A stretch of DNA of 31,471 bases, from positions 1-31,471 of the IMG/VR virus record IMGVR_UViG_3300020193_000088; one strand, 5' to 3'. Both the position numbers and the translations under genes were made by a program. The notes under the pieces are model-generated. The model was not told the origin of the DNA, searched no databases, and saw only the letters and a program-made list of their open reading frames with translations. Positions 1 to 8,138 of the stretch are shown one piece after another. Numbering within the stretch: position 1 is the first letter of the stretch; each line of letters starts with the position of its first letter. Origin of the DNA: a virus.

Positions 1-3
1 ACT

Positions 4-669
4 ATGTTTATAAAATCAATACCACCAAAAGAAGTATTGGAGAAATTGTTTTACTATGATCCAAAGACTGGAAGGTTGTATCGAAAGATAGGCCGAGGTA
101 ATCAAATAGCAGGCGCCGAAGCAGGATGGATATATACTCATCCTGATGGTCGAAAATATAGGAGAATTTTTCTTCAAGGAAAGTATTATTATGTACATCG
201 AATTATTCTTGAGATGAATGGCTATAGTTTACGACAAGATCAAGATATAGATCATATAGATGGTGATGGACTTAATAATAAACTCGATAACTTAAGACCT
301 TGTACACATCAACAAAATCAACAAAATAGACGCGTAAATAAAAATAGTAAAACTGGTCATAAAGGTGTTTACTTTAATAAAAGCCGCCAAAAATATTGTA
401 CGCGGATTGGGCATAATGGAAAACAAATATGGTTGCGTGACTCAACTGGTAGAATGTTTTTTGATACTATCGAAGAGGCTATTAAACTTCGAAAAGCAGC
501 AGAAGAAGCTTTGAATACTGAATCCAACGCTTTCTTCAATAGCACTAGGCGCGTAAATAAAAATAGTAAACCTGATATAAAAGGTGTTGGCTTTGATAAA
601 GGCAACCAAAAATATGAGGCGCAGCTAGTGTATAGTGGAAAAATAAGAAAGTTGCGCAGAACAAAATGA
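4..669 (+). CDS. HNH homing endonuclease with AP2-like repeats, possibly 5'-partial
   Basis: Free-standing homing-type endonuclease. The HNH core is visible around residues 66-97: HRIILEMNG, then DHIDGDGLNNKLDNLR, the usual His/Asn arrangement of HNH_3 enzymes. It is followed by an AP2-like DNA-binding repeat beginning RRVNKNSKTGHKGV, and a second, shorter copy near the C-terminus beginning RRVNKNSKPDIKGV that ends abruptly, so the tail may be truncated. The frame is open to the window edge (ACT before the ATG) and no ribosome site can be seen, so the true start may lie upstream. A second copy of its N-terminal coding sequence occurs 870 bp downstream (838-978). Such genes usually spread by cutting neighbouring loci; the neighbours here are hsp20 and the polymerase gene. 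Family call is firm; whether it is active is unknown. Confidence 0.85.
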   Translation: MFIKSIPPKEVLEKLFYYDPKTGRLYRKIGRGNQIAGAEAGWIYTHPDGRKYRRIFLQGKYYYVHRIILEMNGYSLRQDQDIDHIDGDGLNNKLDNLRPCTHQQNQQNRRVNKNSKTGHKGVYFNKSRQKYCTRIGHNGKQIWLRDSTGRMFFDTIEEAIKLRKAAEEALNTESNAFFNSTRRVNKNSKPDIKGVGFDKGNQKYEAQLVYSGKIRKLRRTK

Positions 670-687
670 TGAAAATGGAGAATTGTC

Positions 688-716
688 TTGACATTATTTT
701 CAAAGCCTGGTATTGT
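688..716 (+). promoter_or_regulatory. sigma70-like promoter candidate
   Basis: TTGACA at 688-693, a 17-bp spacer, then TATTGT at 711-716. The -35 box is perfect and the -10 is 4 of 6. It lies just after the HNH gene and could drive the short reading frame at 838 and, by read-through, hsp20. Sequence-only prediction. Confidence 0.45.
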
Positions 717-837
717 GGCCATATGATTGGTTAAATGAGCCTAACTTTTTTCTGCCACTGATGAGTTCTAAAGAACGAAACAAGATATTAATCTTGTATG
801 GCAGTAATGTTACTGTCAACAACATAAGGAAGTTAGT

Positions 838-978
838 ATGTCTAAGATTGAACGTGTTCTAAATGAAATGAGTGTATTAGCAAACCCAATGTCACCAAAA
901 GAAGTATTGGAGAAATTGTTTCACTATGATCCAAAGACTGGAAAGTTGTATTGGAAGAAAGTCCAGACCATGGATTAG
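838..978 (+). pseudogene. Remnant or short duplicate of the HNH endonuclease N-terminus
   Basis: A 46-codon reading frame with a good ribosome site (AGGAAG, 6 nt before ATG). Its residues 18-40 (MSPKEVLEKLFHYDPKTGKL and following) nearly repeat the first coding residues of the HNH gene at position 4. The DNA at 894-960 matches 24-90 at a constant offset of 870 bp with only a few mismatches. The frame stops soon after the duplicated segment, before any HNH motif, so it cannot encode a nuclease. It may be a deletion remnant of a second homing gene. The first 17 residues (MSKIERVLNEMSVLANP) are not seen in the upstream copy and may show what the upstream copy's true N-terminus looks like. The region 670-837 between the copies has no convincing gene apart from the promoter. 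Confidence 0.6.
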
Positions 979-999
979 AATTATCGTTTGATTTAGAAG

Positions 1000-1007
1000 T
1001 ATAAATA
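1000..1007 (+). promoter_or_regulatory. T4-type late promoter (TATAAATA)
   Basis: Exact match to the T4 late promoter octamer, about 70 bp before the hsp20 start, giving a leader of roughly 60 nt. T4 late promoters are read by a gp55-type sigma factor together with the sliding clamp. The leader contains a hairpin: GTGATAGAA and TTCTATCAC face each other (1012-1020 and 1031-1039). Confidence 0.65.
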
Positions 1008-1076
1008 TACAGTGATAGAATGCCAAAAGGGTTCTATCACTATTAACAGAAACACCTTGCTAATTAGGAGGTAACT

Positions 1077-1574
1077 ATGTCTATGTCTATGTTGATTGAT
1101 CAAAAGTATCGTGATGATTTCAATTACTTTTTTGTTGGTGCTGATCGTTTGTGGAATAATCTTGACGCATTTATCAATGGTTCAATGACAGTAACCCGGG
1201 ATTATCCACCGCACAACATTATTAAAATCGATGAAGACCGCTATGCTATTGAATTAGCCATAGCTGGTTTTTCTGAAAATGATATTGAAGTGCATTTAGA
1301 AGATGGAAAGTTGACCATCACGGGAAAAATCGAAAAGAAAAATGATCAAAAAGTGCCCGACGAATTAAAATATGTTTATCGAGGCATTGCAGGAAGGAGT
1401 TTTACAAAAACATTTAAGATTGCAGATACCATTGAAGTTGAAGAAGCAAGACTTACAAATGGGATGCTTAAAATCAATCTTAAGCATGTCATACCAGACA
1501 ATCGAAAAGCTAAGAAAATTGAGATTAAGACTGGAAGTAATTCGTCTTCAAAAAAGGAATATCTAACAGAGTAA
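1077..1574 (+). CDS. hsp20: Hsp20 family small heat shock protein
   Basis: Small heat shock protein (alpha-crystallin type), an ATP-independent holdase that keeps unfolding proteins soluble. The alpha-crystallin domain spans about residues 42-150: it opens with PPHNIIKIDEDRYAIELAIAGF, continues with VHLEDGKLTITGKIE and RSFTKTFKI, and ends with the conserved GMLKINL. The usual IXI-type tail motif is not obvious; the C-terminus is polar (SSSKKEYLTE). Length (165 aa) matches IbpA and the Hsp20 proteins that are near-universal in marine T4-like cyanophages. A strong AGGAGG site precedes the ATG; the first residues MSMSM contain alternative ATGs. It sits alone between a late promoter (1000) and a terminator (1597), so it is probably expressed late and monocistronically, perhaps to assist virion assembly (inference). 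Confidence 0.93.
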   Translation: MSMSMLIDQKYRDDFNYFFVGADRLWNNLDAFINGSMTVTRDYPPHNIIKIDEDRYAIELAIAGFSENDIEVHLEDGKLTITGKIEKKNDQKVPDELKYVYRGIAGRSFTKTFKIADTIEVEEARLTNGMLKINLKHVIPDNRKAKKIEIKTGSNSSSKKEYLTE

Positions 1575-1596
1575 GACTGTTTACTCTTTAATTATG

Positions 1597-1634
1597 AAAA
1601 ATAGGAACAATTTTTAAATTGTTCCTATTTTTTT
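1597..1634 (+). terminator. Rho-independent terminator after hsp20
   Basis: A perfect inverted repeat: arms 1597-1613 and 1616-1632 (core TAGGAACAATTT / AAATTGTTCCTA) with a 2-nt centre, ending in a run of T. It separates hsp20 from the polymerase operon. Because the A tract on the left mirrors the T tract on the right, it may work in both directions. It is the only clear terminator in the window. Confidence 0.8.
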
Positions 1635-1635
1635 A

Positions 1636-1664
1636 TTTACTTTTTTACGATAATAGAATATAAT
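1636..1664 (+). promoter_or_regulatory. sigma70-like promoter for DNA polymerase
   Basis: TTTACT at 1636-1641, a 17-bp spacer, then a perfect TATAAT at 1659-1664. Predicted transcription would begin near 1671, about 43 nt before the GTG start proposed for gp43 and right after the hsp20 terminator. Confidence 0.5.
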
Positions 1665-1713
1665 TCTATGATTAATGAGAAATTTTATAAAGCCCTGTAA
1701 TGAAGGTTCTAAC

Positions 1714-4209
1714 GTGGTAAAATTTTACACAGCCGTAGAAAGACATTATGACGATATTCTTTATGTTGGTTATAACGATAATCAACGTGAAATAAAACGT
1801 ATCAAATTTAAGCCTACACTGTTTATAGCGTCTCCTGAACCAACAAAATATACAACACTTAATGGTTTATATGTAGATACTTTTCAGCCTGGATATATGA
1901 GCGAGTGTAGCGAATTTATCAAGACGCATGAAGCTTCTAATTTCAAGATTTATGGCAATCTCGATTATTCTGCACAATTTATTGCAGAAACATTTCCGAA
2001 CGGCTGCAAACCAGACGCATCTGTAATGAATATAACATTTGTTGATATTGAGGTGGAATCTGATCAAGGCTTTCCTAATCCAGAAGAAGCAAAACTTAAA
2101 ATCACTGCTATTACTGTTAAAAATAATTTAAACGATACATTTTACACATGGGGTTATGGAGACTTTGATGTTTCTAAATCTACCATAAAAGATAAAAGAA
2201 TTCAATATACCAAATGTAATAATGAAGAAATTCTACTTACTAAATTTATTGATCATTGGTCCAAGAATACGCCCGATATTATTAGTGGTTGGTATTCTAA
2301 CGAATTTGATATAATTTATATTATTAATCGTATTACAAAAGTTCTCGGAAAAGAAGCTACTCGCAAATTGTCATTATTTAAATTGTATCCAGAAAAAAAT
2401 AAAAAAGATAACACATATACGATTCCGGGCTCAACACAACTTGATTTTATGTCTGTCTTTAAAAAACTAGGTTATACATATGGAAATCAAGATTCGTACA
2501 AACTTGATAATGTAGCCAATGTCATTCTTGGAGAAAAAAAGATTGACTATTCAGAATACTCTTCTCTTCATATGCTTTACAAAGAAAATCACCAAAAATT
2601 TATTGATTATAATATCCGAGATGTAAGTCTGGTTGAGCGAATGGAAGACAAAACTGGTCTCCTTTCTCTTGCGCTTACTCTTGCACACAAAGCAAACTCT
2701 ACTTATAAAAATATATTTGGCTCGGTGCGTATATGGGATACATTTATCTATAACATCTTAAATAGAAAGAATGTGATTATACAAGGACATAATCCCGAAT
2801 ACGCACGTAATAATCTAGACGGCGGATATGTAAAAGATCCAATAATTGGTATGCATAAATGGGTGTGCTCATTTGACTTAAACTCACTATACCCTCATTT
2901 AATTATGCAATACAATATGTCTCCAGAAACTATCGTTAATGATACAGTTGAAAGTGTGTCTGTTGATAATCTATTGAATAATACACATTATGATATTCCT
3001 AAGGAAATGTCGATGTCTGCAACGGGTCAATTATTTAAGAACGATAGAAAGGGTTTGTTTCCAACAATAGTTGAAAACATGTATGCAGAAAGAACAGAAA
3101 TTAAAAAGAAAGCGCTTTCTGCAAAACAAAAACTTGAAACAATAGACAAAAAAGATGTACGTGAAAAGTTTCTTGTTGAAAAAGAAATAAGTCGATATGA
3201 TAATGAACAAATGGCCATTAAAATTATGATGAACTCTTTATATGGAGCCATTAGTAACATTTATTTCAGATACTACGATTGGCGCATAGCTTCATCAATT
3301 ACTATATCAGGGCAGCTTGCTATTCGCTGGGCGGAGCAAGTAATTAACAAGTATATGAATTCCATACTTAAAACAAAAGGAATCGATTATGTGATAGCTA
3401 TCGATACTGATAGTTTGTATGTTAAACTTGACGATCTTGTCAATCAAGTAATGCCCAATGAAACAGATAACAACAAGATATGTGCTTTTATTGATAGAGT
3501 TGCAGGGCAAAAGATAGAACCTATTTTAAATGATGCATATGGCAAACTTCAAAAATATCTAAATGCATTTTCTCAAAAAATGTCAATGAAAAGAGAAATC
3601 ATTGCATCTAAGGTAATCTTTACAGGAAAGAAACGATACATTACAAATGTATTGAATAACGAAGGTGTACAATATACGAAACCAAAAATTAAAATTACAG
3701 GCATTGAAGCTGTTCAATCTTCTACTCCACAGATATGTAGAAAGTTTATTGAAAACACAATTTATGTTATCATTAATCAAGACGAAACCACAGTACAAGA
3801 ATTTATTCAAAAAACACGAGAAGAGTTTAACAAATTGTCTCCAGAAGACATTGCATTTCCTCGTGGAGTAAGTGAAATAAATAAAAATTATGCACAAGGT
3901 GTAGGTATACCTATTCACGTTCGCGCGTCTCGTCTTTATAACAAACTCATTCTAGATAAAAAACTTGTAAACAAGTATGAAGAAATTAAAGACGGATCAA
4001 AAATCAAGTTCTCTTATTTGAAGATGCCTAATCCTATGGGTCAAAATGTTATTGCATTTATGAATGTTTTACCTACAGAATTTAATATAAAGGAATATAT
4101 AGATTATGATACACAATTTAATAAAACATACGTAGAACCTATTAAACACATTCTAGATTCTCTAGGATGGAAAATAGAAAAAATAAACACACTTGAAAAC
4201 TTTTTTTAA
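1714..4209 (+). CDS. 43: DNA polymerase, family B (T4 gp43-like)
   Basis: Replicative family B polymerase with 3'-5' exonuclease. From the GTG start, exonuclease motif I is D111-I-E113, exo II is around NEFDIIYI and exo III is YNIRDVSLVERM. Polymerase motif A is FDLNSLYP (D388), motif B is KIMMNSLYGA, motif C is IDTDSLYV (D564, D566), and the KKRY motif follows. The C-terminus, KINTLENFF, resembles the sliding-clamp-binding tail of RB69 gp43. I chose GTG 1714 over the in-frame ATG at 1675. GTG has AAGG 7-10 nt upstream, the ATG has no ribosome site, and the protein then begins VVKFYTAVERH, lining up with MKEFYLTVEQ of RB69 gp43 from memory. At 831 aa it is shorter than T4 gp43 (898 aa). Motif C lacks the usual Tyr-Gly before DTDS. 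Confidence 0.96.
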   Translation: MVKFYTAVERHYDDILYVGYNDNQREIKRIKFKPTLFIASPEPTKYTTLNGLYVDTFQPGYMSECSEFIKTHEASNFKIYGNLDYSAQFIAETFPNGCKPDASVMNITFVDIEVESDQGFPNPEEAKLKITAITVKNNLNDTFYTWGYGDFDVSKSTIKDKRIQYTKCNNEEILLTKFIDHWSKNTPDIISGWYSNEFDIIYIINRITKVLGKEATRKLSLFKLYPEKNKKDNTYTIPGSTQLDFMSVFKKLGYTYGNQDSYKLDNVANVILGEKKIDYSEYSSLHMLYKENHQKFIDYNIRDVSLVERMEDKTGLLSLALTLAHKANSTYKNIFGSVRIWDTFIYNILNRKNVIIQGHNPEYARNNLDGGYVKDPIIGMHKWVCSFDLNSLYPHLIMQYNMSPETIVNDTVESVSVDNLLNNTHYDIPKEMSMSATGQLFKNDRKGLFPTIVENMYAERTEIKKKALSAKQKLETIDKKDVREKFLVEKEISRYDNEQMAIKIMMNSLYGAISNIYFRYYDWRIASSITISGQLAIRWAEQVINKYMNSILKTKGIDYVIAIDTDSLYVKLDDLVNQVMPNETDNNKICAFIDRVAGQKIEPILNDAYGKLQKYLNAFSQKMSMKREIIASKVIFTGKKRYITNVLNNEGVQYTKPKIKITGIEAVQSSTPQICRKFIENTIYVIINQDETTVQEFIQKTREEFNKLSPEDIAFPRGVSEINKNYAQGVGIPIHVRASRLYNKLILDKKLVNKYEEIKDGSKIKFSYLKMPNPMGQNVIAFMNVLPTEFNIKEYIDYDTQFNKTYVEPIKHILDSLGWKIEKINTLENFF

Positions 4210-4228
4210 ACAACAGGAGTAAATATAC

Positions 4229-5431
4229 ATGACAACAGATAATTATTTTAGAGATTTGGTAAAAGAAATCAACGATGAATATACAAGCATTGTAGGAGAT
4301 GGACTTGGTTCTTCAGAGTTTAGTGGATATATTGATACCGGTTCGTATATGCTAAATGCATTGCTTTCAGGTTCAATTTATGGTGGAGTACCAAATAATA
4401 AAATTATTACTTTTGCTGGTGATCCATCAACGGGTAAAACATTTTTTTCTCTTGGCATTTTGAAAAAGTTCCTAGATGATAATCCTACAGGCGGATGCAT
4501 TTATTTTGATACTGAAGGTGCTGTTACAAAACAGATGATGGAAGAGCGAGGCGTTGATTCAAAACGTGTAGTTCGCTCAGAACCAGAATCCATTGAAAAA
4601 TTCAGAACTACAATCCTTAAGGTACTCGATAATTATATTGAAGTTCCTAAAGATAAAAGACTGCCGATGTTAATGATACTTGATTCACTTGGTCAATTGT
4701 CAAGCATTAAAGAAATAGAAGATAGCGCTGATGATATAGAGAAAAAAGATATTAAAAAAGATATGACAAAGCCGCCACTTTTCAAAGGATTATTTAGAGT
4801 TATTGGGCTTAAGCTTGCCAAAGCAGAAGTACCTTTTATTGTTACCAATCATGTATACGCAGCAATTGGTGGTTATGGAACAAGCAAAGAAATGTCTGGT
4901 GGTTCAGGTTTAAAGTACGCATCATCGCAGATTGTTTTTCTATCTAAAATGAAAGATAAGGATGGTACTGAAGTAGTTGGCAATATTATTCATTGTCGAA
5001 CGATTAAATCTCGTTTTACACGAGAAAATAAAAATGTAGATGTTAAGTTATCATACAGAAAAGGCCTTGACAAGTATTATGGTCTACTTGATCTTGCAGA
5101 AAGGGCTGGTGTATTTAAAAGAGTGGCAACACGATACGAATTGCCAGATGGAACTAAAATGTTTGGCAAAGGTATTAATGAGGAGCCAGAAAAGTATTTT
5201 ACCAAAGACATTCTGGATAAATTAGATAAGCAAGCACAAAAAGAATTTTTATATGGAGAATATGAAGAACTAAAAGTTGATGAAATTACAAATGAAGAAG
5301 TCGAACAATCGAATCAATCAGAAGATTCTGATTCACAGAAATTGCCAACACCAGACAAGTTGAAACTCTTAGTTAATGACAAAGCCTTAAAAACAAAGAA
5401 GATGATACAAGATATTGTTAGCGAATCGTAA
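4229..5431 (+). CDS. uvsX: UvsX RecA-like recombinase
   Basis: Strand-exchange protein for recombination-dependent replication and repair. The Walker A motif GDPSTGKT lies at residues 64-71 and Walker B LMILD ends at D152. The RecA-fold segments IDTGSYMLNALLSGS (about 35-49) and VTNHVYAAIGGYGTSKEMSG (L2-region) match the T4 UvsX pattern. Length is 400 aa against 391 in T4. The C-terminal 50 residues are acidic then basic and low in complexity. AGGAG sits 9 nt before ATG, 19 nt after the polymerase stop, so it is probably co-transcribed with gp43. In T4 it works with UvsY and gp32; neither is in this window. Confidence 0.95.
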   Translation: MTTDNYFRDLVKEINDEYTSIVGDGLGSSEFSGYIDTGSYMLNALLSGSIYGGVPNNKIITFAGDPSTGKTFFSLGILKKFLDDNPTGGCIYFDTEGAVTKQMMEERGVDSKRVVRSEPESIEKFRTTILKVLDNYIEVPKDKRLPMLMILDSLGQLSSIKEIEDSADDIEKKDIKKDMTKPPLFKGLFRVIGLKLAKAEVPFIVTNHVYAAIGGYGTSKEMSGGSGLKYASSQIVFLSKMKDKDGTEVVGNIIHCRTIKSRFTRENKNVDVKLSYRKGLDKYYGLLDLAERAGVFKRVATRYELPDGTKMFGKGINEEPEKYFTKDILDKLDKQAQKEFLYGEYEELKVDEITNEEVEQSNQSEDSDSQKLPTPDKLKLLVNDKALKTKKMIQDIVSES

Positions 5432-5451
5432 TTTATTAATTGAGTTGAACA

Positions 5452-5751
5452 ATGGAAAAATATGAAATTTTATTTGATGAATATATAGATGAAAAAATAG
5501 CTAGAATTAAGTTGACATCTGGCGAATGGAATGGTATAGTCTATCGTTATGGTAATGTAAAATTCAAGAGAAGGAAAAAAGATTTTGCTATACTTAAATT
5601 TGATTATGACGTAATTTCTGTTCCAAATAATATTGATATCAAAAAAATGAGCATTGAAGAGAAGAGTAAATTTGAAACTCTTCTTGGTGATATATTAGTT
5701 GAACTTATCACGGAGGCAGCGAGTGAGATTAGAACAAACAATATTGTCTAA
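5452..5751 (+). CDS. Conserved hypothetical protein between uvsX and gp41
   Basis: A 99-residue acidic/basic protein with no motif I recognise. The first half looks like a small beta-rich fold (YEILFDEYID...IARIKLTSGEWNGIVYRYG), while the last third is a predicted amphipathic helix (SIEEKSKFETLLGDILVELI). Its 3' end overlaps the start of gp41 by 29 nt, so the two are translationally linked. A small gene between uvsX and the helicase gene is a common arrangement in T4-like marine phages, which suggests a replication-associated role, but no function can be assigned. Confidence 0.75.
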   Translation: MEKYEILFDEYIDEKIARIKLTSGEWNGIVYRYGNVKFKRRKKDFAILKFDYDVISVPNNIDIKKMSIEEKSKFETLLGDILVELITEAASEIRTNNIV

Positions 5752-7141
5752 TTTAATCTATGATGAAAACTATTGCCGCAGAGTCTTGCCGTTCTTAAAA
5801 AAGGAATACTTTCACGATCAAACGGAAAAACTTATTTTTTCCGAAATAGATATTTTTATTAACAAATATAATAATCTTCCTACAAAAGATACACTTCTTA
5901 TAGAATTGAATAATAAATCAGATGTTTCTGAAAACGTTTTTAAAGAAAGCGTTGAATACATCAATAATATGTTATTCGAAAAAAAGGACGAACAATGGCT
6001 TATTGATAATACTGAAGAATTTTGTAAAGAAAAGGCAGTATATAACTCCATTATGGAGTCCATTTCTATCATTGAAGGAAAGTCTAATAGCAAGGATCGA
6101 GGAGCCATACCTAGTATCTTGACAGAGGCACTTTCTGTAAGTTTTGACAATAATATTGGTCATGACTTTATTGAAAATTCAGAAAAACGACATGACTTTT
6201 ACACAAAACGTGAGGATCGTGTGCCGTTTGATCTTGAATATTTTAACAAAATAACTAAAGGTGGTTTGCCAAATAAAACTCTCAATATCCTTCTTGCTGG
6301 CACAGGCGTGGGCAAAACTCTTGCAATGTGTCATATGGCAGCAGCAAACCTTTTGGCTGGAAAAAATGTTTTGTATATTACTCTTGAAATGGCAGAAGAA
6401 AGAATAGCAGAACGTATTGATGCAAACGTCTTAAATATTCCCATTGATGAATTGTATCAGTTTCCAAAAAAGCTTTTTGATGATAAGATAGCTCGTCTTA
6501 AGACGCGTACAAACGGTAAACTGATCATTAAAGAGTATCCAACTGCAACAGTAGGAACTAATAATTTTCGTTTTTTATTGAATGATTTGTATCTCAAAAA
6601 GAACTTCAAACCTAATATCATTTATATAGATTACATTAACTTGTGTTTATCTAATCGACTTAAATTTGGCTCAAATGTCAACAGTTATTCTTATATCAAA
6701 GCTGTTGCAGAAGAACTTAGAGGTCTGGCCGTTGAAAGAAATTTGCCCATCATTAGTGCTACTCAGCTAAATCGTACGGGCTTTACTTCTTCTGATCCGG
6801 GCCTTGAAGATACATCCGAATCATTTGCTCTTCCAGCAACAGTGGACTTTATGTGTGCACTCATGACTTCTGACGAACTTGAATCGCTTAATCAAATCAT
6901 GATAAAGCAACTAAAAAATAGATATAATGATCCAACAATTGATAAACGTTTCGTTGTAGGAGTAGATAGAACAAAAATGAGACTTTACAATGTAGAATAT
7001 TCTGCTCAAAAGGATATTGTAAATGACGCACCAGTAATGGACAATACTACATTCAATGAACGTAGAACTGAAGAAGAAAAGATGGAATGGACAACGAAAA
7101 AGGCAGGAAAAAAGAATTTTGATAGTCTTTTTATTAAATGA
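5723..7141 (+). CDS. 41: Replicative DNA helicase (T4 gp41-like, DnaB family)
   Basis: 5'-3' hexameric replication helicase that works with the gp61 primase. It has an N-terminal helical domain (about residues 1-140), then a RecA-like ATPase core: Walker A GTGVGKT at 193-199, ITLEMAEERIAERIDANVL, Walker B-like IIYIDYINL, and the DnaB-type ISATQLNR with LPATVDFM. These blocks follow T4 gp41 closely. The open frame begins at TTG 5699, but GTG 5723 is better: GGAGG lies 6 nt upstream and the product starts VRLEQTILSNLIYD, comparable to the T4 protein's N-terminus. This gives 472 aa against 475 in T4. Confidence 0.95.
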   Translation: MRLEQTILSNLIYDENYCRRVLPFLKKEYFHDQTEKLIFSEIDIFINKYNNLPTKDTLLIELNNKSDVSENVFKESVEYINNMLFEKKDEQWLIDNTEEFCKEKAVYNSIMESISIIEGKSNSKDRGAIPSILTEALSVSFDNNIGHDFIENSEKRHDFYTKREDRVPFDLEYFNKITKGGLPNKTLNILLAGTGVGKTLAMCHMAAANLLAGKNVLYITLEMAEERIAERIDANVLNIPIDELYQFPKKLFDDKIARLKTRTNGKLIIKEYPTATVGTNNFRFLLNDLYLKKNFKPNIIYIDYINLCLSNRLKFGSNVNSYSYIKAVAEELRGLAVERNLPIISATQLNRTGFTSSDPGLEDTSESFALPATVDFMCALMTSDELESLNQIMIKQLKNRYNDPTIDKRFVVGVDRTKMRLYNVEYSAQKDIVNDAPVMDNTTFNERRTEEEKMEWTTKKAGKKNFDSLFIK

Positions 7142-7153
7142 AGATAAACGAAC

Positions 7154-7366
7154 ATGTATGAAATTAGAAAATATGCAGATTTATATAGAATATATGACAA
7201 AACTAATAGGATATACATAGGTTATACCAAAGATGAAAACGCAGCAAATTATTTTATATACACTATACTTAAAAAGAAAGGATTTGAGGGCAATATACCA
7301 CGATTTTTATTTGTACATTTGTCTTATGGGATTAATATTGATAATTTATGGGCTCTGAAAGACTAA
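7154..7366 (+). CDS. Hypothetical 70-aa protein
   Basis: A short reading frame 12 nt downstream of gp41 in the same direction, with no strong ribosome site (GAAGATAAACGAAC before ATG). The product is rich in Tyr and Lys (MYEIRKYADLYRIYDKTNRI...) and has alternating hydrophobic residues, suggesting a small alpha/beta fold. No family is recognised. Position in the operon and lack of overlap with another gene support it being real. Confidence 0.55.
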   Translation: MYEIRKYADLYRIYDKTNRIYIGYTKDENAANYFIYTILKKKGFEGNIPRFLFVHLSYGINIDNLWALKD

Positions 7367-7394
7367 TGAGTCCTGAAAGTCCAAGATGTATGAT

Positions 7395-7402
7395 TATAAA
7401 TA
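7395..7402 (+). promoter_or_regulatory. T4-type late promoter (TATAAATA)
   Basis: Exact late-promoter octamer in the intergenic region after the 70-aa gene. The first downstream frames are a possible 18-codon peptide at 7512 and the metalloprotease gene at 7581, giving a leader of about 100-180 nt, longer than at the other sites. Confidence 0.5.
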
Positions 7403-7456
7403 ATTATAGTGACTAACTACTTGATATCATTAGTTTCTTTTTTTTAAAAAAAAAGA

Positions 7457-7485
7457 TTGAAATTATAACCATTATATAGTATTAT
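7457..7485 (+). promoter_or_regulatory. sigma70-like promoter candidate
   Basis: TTGAAA at 7457-7462, 17-bp spacer, TATTAT at 7480-7485, upstream of the metalloprotease gene. Both boxes are 5 of 6. The flanking DNA is almost pure A+T, so chance matches are likely. Confidence 0.35.
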
Positions 7486-7511
7486 ATAACTATATGCTAT
7501 GGAGTTTAACA

Positions 7512-7568
7512 ATGTCAAATTTTGTTGTAATAAAAAAGACAAAAATTGATCTAAGTTATGTATATTAA
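7512..7568 (+). CDS. Possible 18-aa leader peptide
   Basis: ATG with GGAG 7 nt upstream opens an 18-codon frame (MSNFVVIKKTKIDLSYVY) that ends 12 nt before the metalloprotease start. The ribosome site is better than that of the downstream gene, so it may couple translation into it, or be a remnant. Too short to support by composition. The rest of 7367-7580 is A/T-rich intergenic DNA with a T8/A9 palindrome (7436-7456). Confidence 0.25.
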   Translation: MSNFVVIKKTKIDLSYVY

Positions 7569-7580
7569 GTAGTAGGTAAA

Positions 7581-8138
7581 ATGTACTTATCAGTAGCCGG
7601 CGGAACTCAGCTTCAAAGAAAAATAACCGAGGATGTTGCTCATTGGGCGGCGAATCAGTTACTTGGTAGATTAAGTAATAAAATTGAAATTGATATAGAA
7701 TTGCGACGTATAAGCAGCGCAGATGGCATATGCGAATGGTTGGATGACAATATTAATCCAAGAGAATTTAAAATAACATTACGAACTGGTCAAAAGTTTT
7801 CCGAACTTATTATTACTATTTTACATGAAATGACGCATATAAAACAATATGCTCGTGGTTATCTTGAAGATCATTACGACAATAAAGTTTCTTGTCGTTG
7901 GAAAAATAAAGATATCTCAAGCCGTGTTGATTACGATGATCAGCCATGGGAAAAGGAAGCATATGCCGAACAGGGCCGATTGGCAAAAAAATTCGTAAAA
8001 GATACAAATTTTGGTTATACTAAAGAAATGAAGAAAATTGACAAAAATAAGAAAAGTTTAACAAATAATAATAATTGTAGCAACTTGCATAAAAAGTATA
8101 AAAAAGATTCAAAGATTATTGAAAATAGTATAAGATAA
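7581..8138 (+). CDS. SprT-like zinc metallopeptidase
   Basis: Putative zinc-dependent protease of the SprT/gluzincin kind. The HExxH signature is HEMTH, in ITILHEMTHIKQYARG (residues about 78-93), and a downstream glutamate in WEKEAYAEQGRLAKKF (about 122-137) is a good candidate for the third zinc ligand. The N-terminal part has an alternating hydrophobic pattern typical of the SprT fold, and the C-terminal 40 residues are a Lys/Asn-rich tail. No signal peptide, so it acts in the cytoplasm. Substrate is unknown; cellular SprT/Spartan proteins process DNA-bound proteins, but transferring that role here is inference. Its stop codon shares one base with the next start (TAATG). Confidence 0.8.
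   Translation: MYLSVAGGTQLQRKITEDVAHWAANQLLGRLSNKIEIDIELRRISSADGICEWLDDNINPREFKITLRTGQKFSELIITILHEMTHIKQYARGYLEDHYDNKVSCRWKNKDISSRVDYDDQPWEKEAYAEQGRLAKKFVKDTNFGYTKEMKKIDKNKKSLTNNNNCSNLHKKYKKDSKIIENSIR

Noticed and set aside
761-862. 33-codon frame starting MSSKERNKILILYGSN
   Set aside because: No ribosome site, overlaps the better-supported 838 frame, and no recognisable motif; perhaps debris of the homing-gene region.
3583-3918. Minus-strand frame inside gp43
   Set aside because: Lies wholly within the conserved polymerase coding sequence; composition (Cys/Phe/Tyr/Ile-rich) is that of an antisense shadow in AT-rich DNA.
5818-6150. Minus-strand frame (110 codons) within gp41
   Set aside because: Antisense to conserved helicase sequence and no promoter or ribosome site in that direction.
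7436-7456. Palindrome TCTTTTTTTT/AAAAAAAAAGA as a terminator
   Set aside because: Stem has almost no G-C pairs and is not followed by a T run, so it is a composition artefact rather than a convincing terminator.
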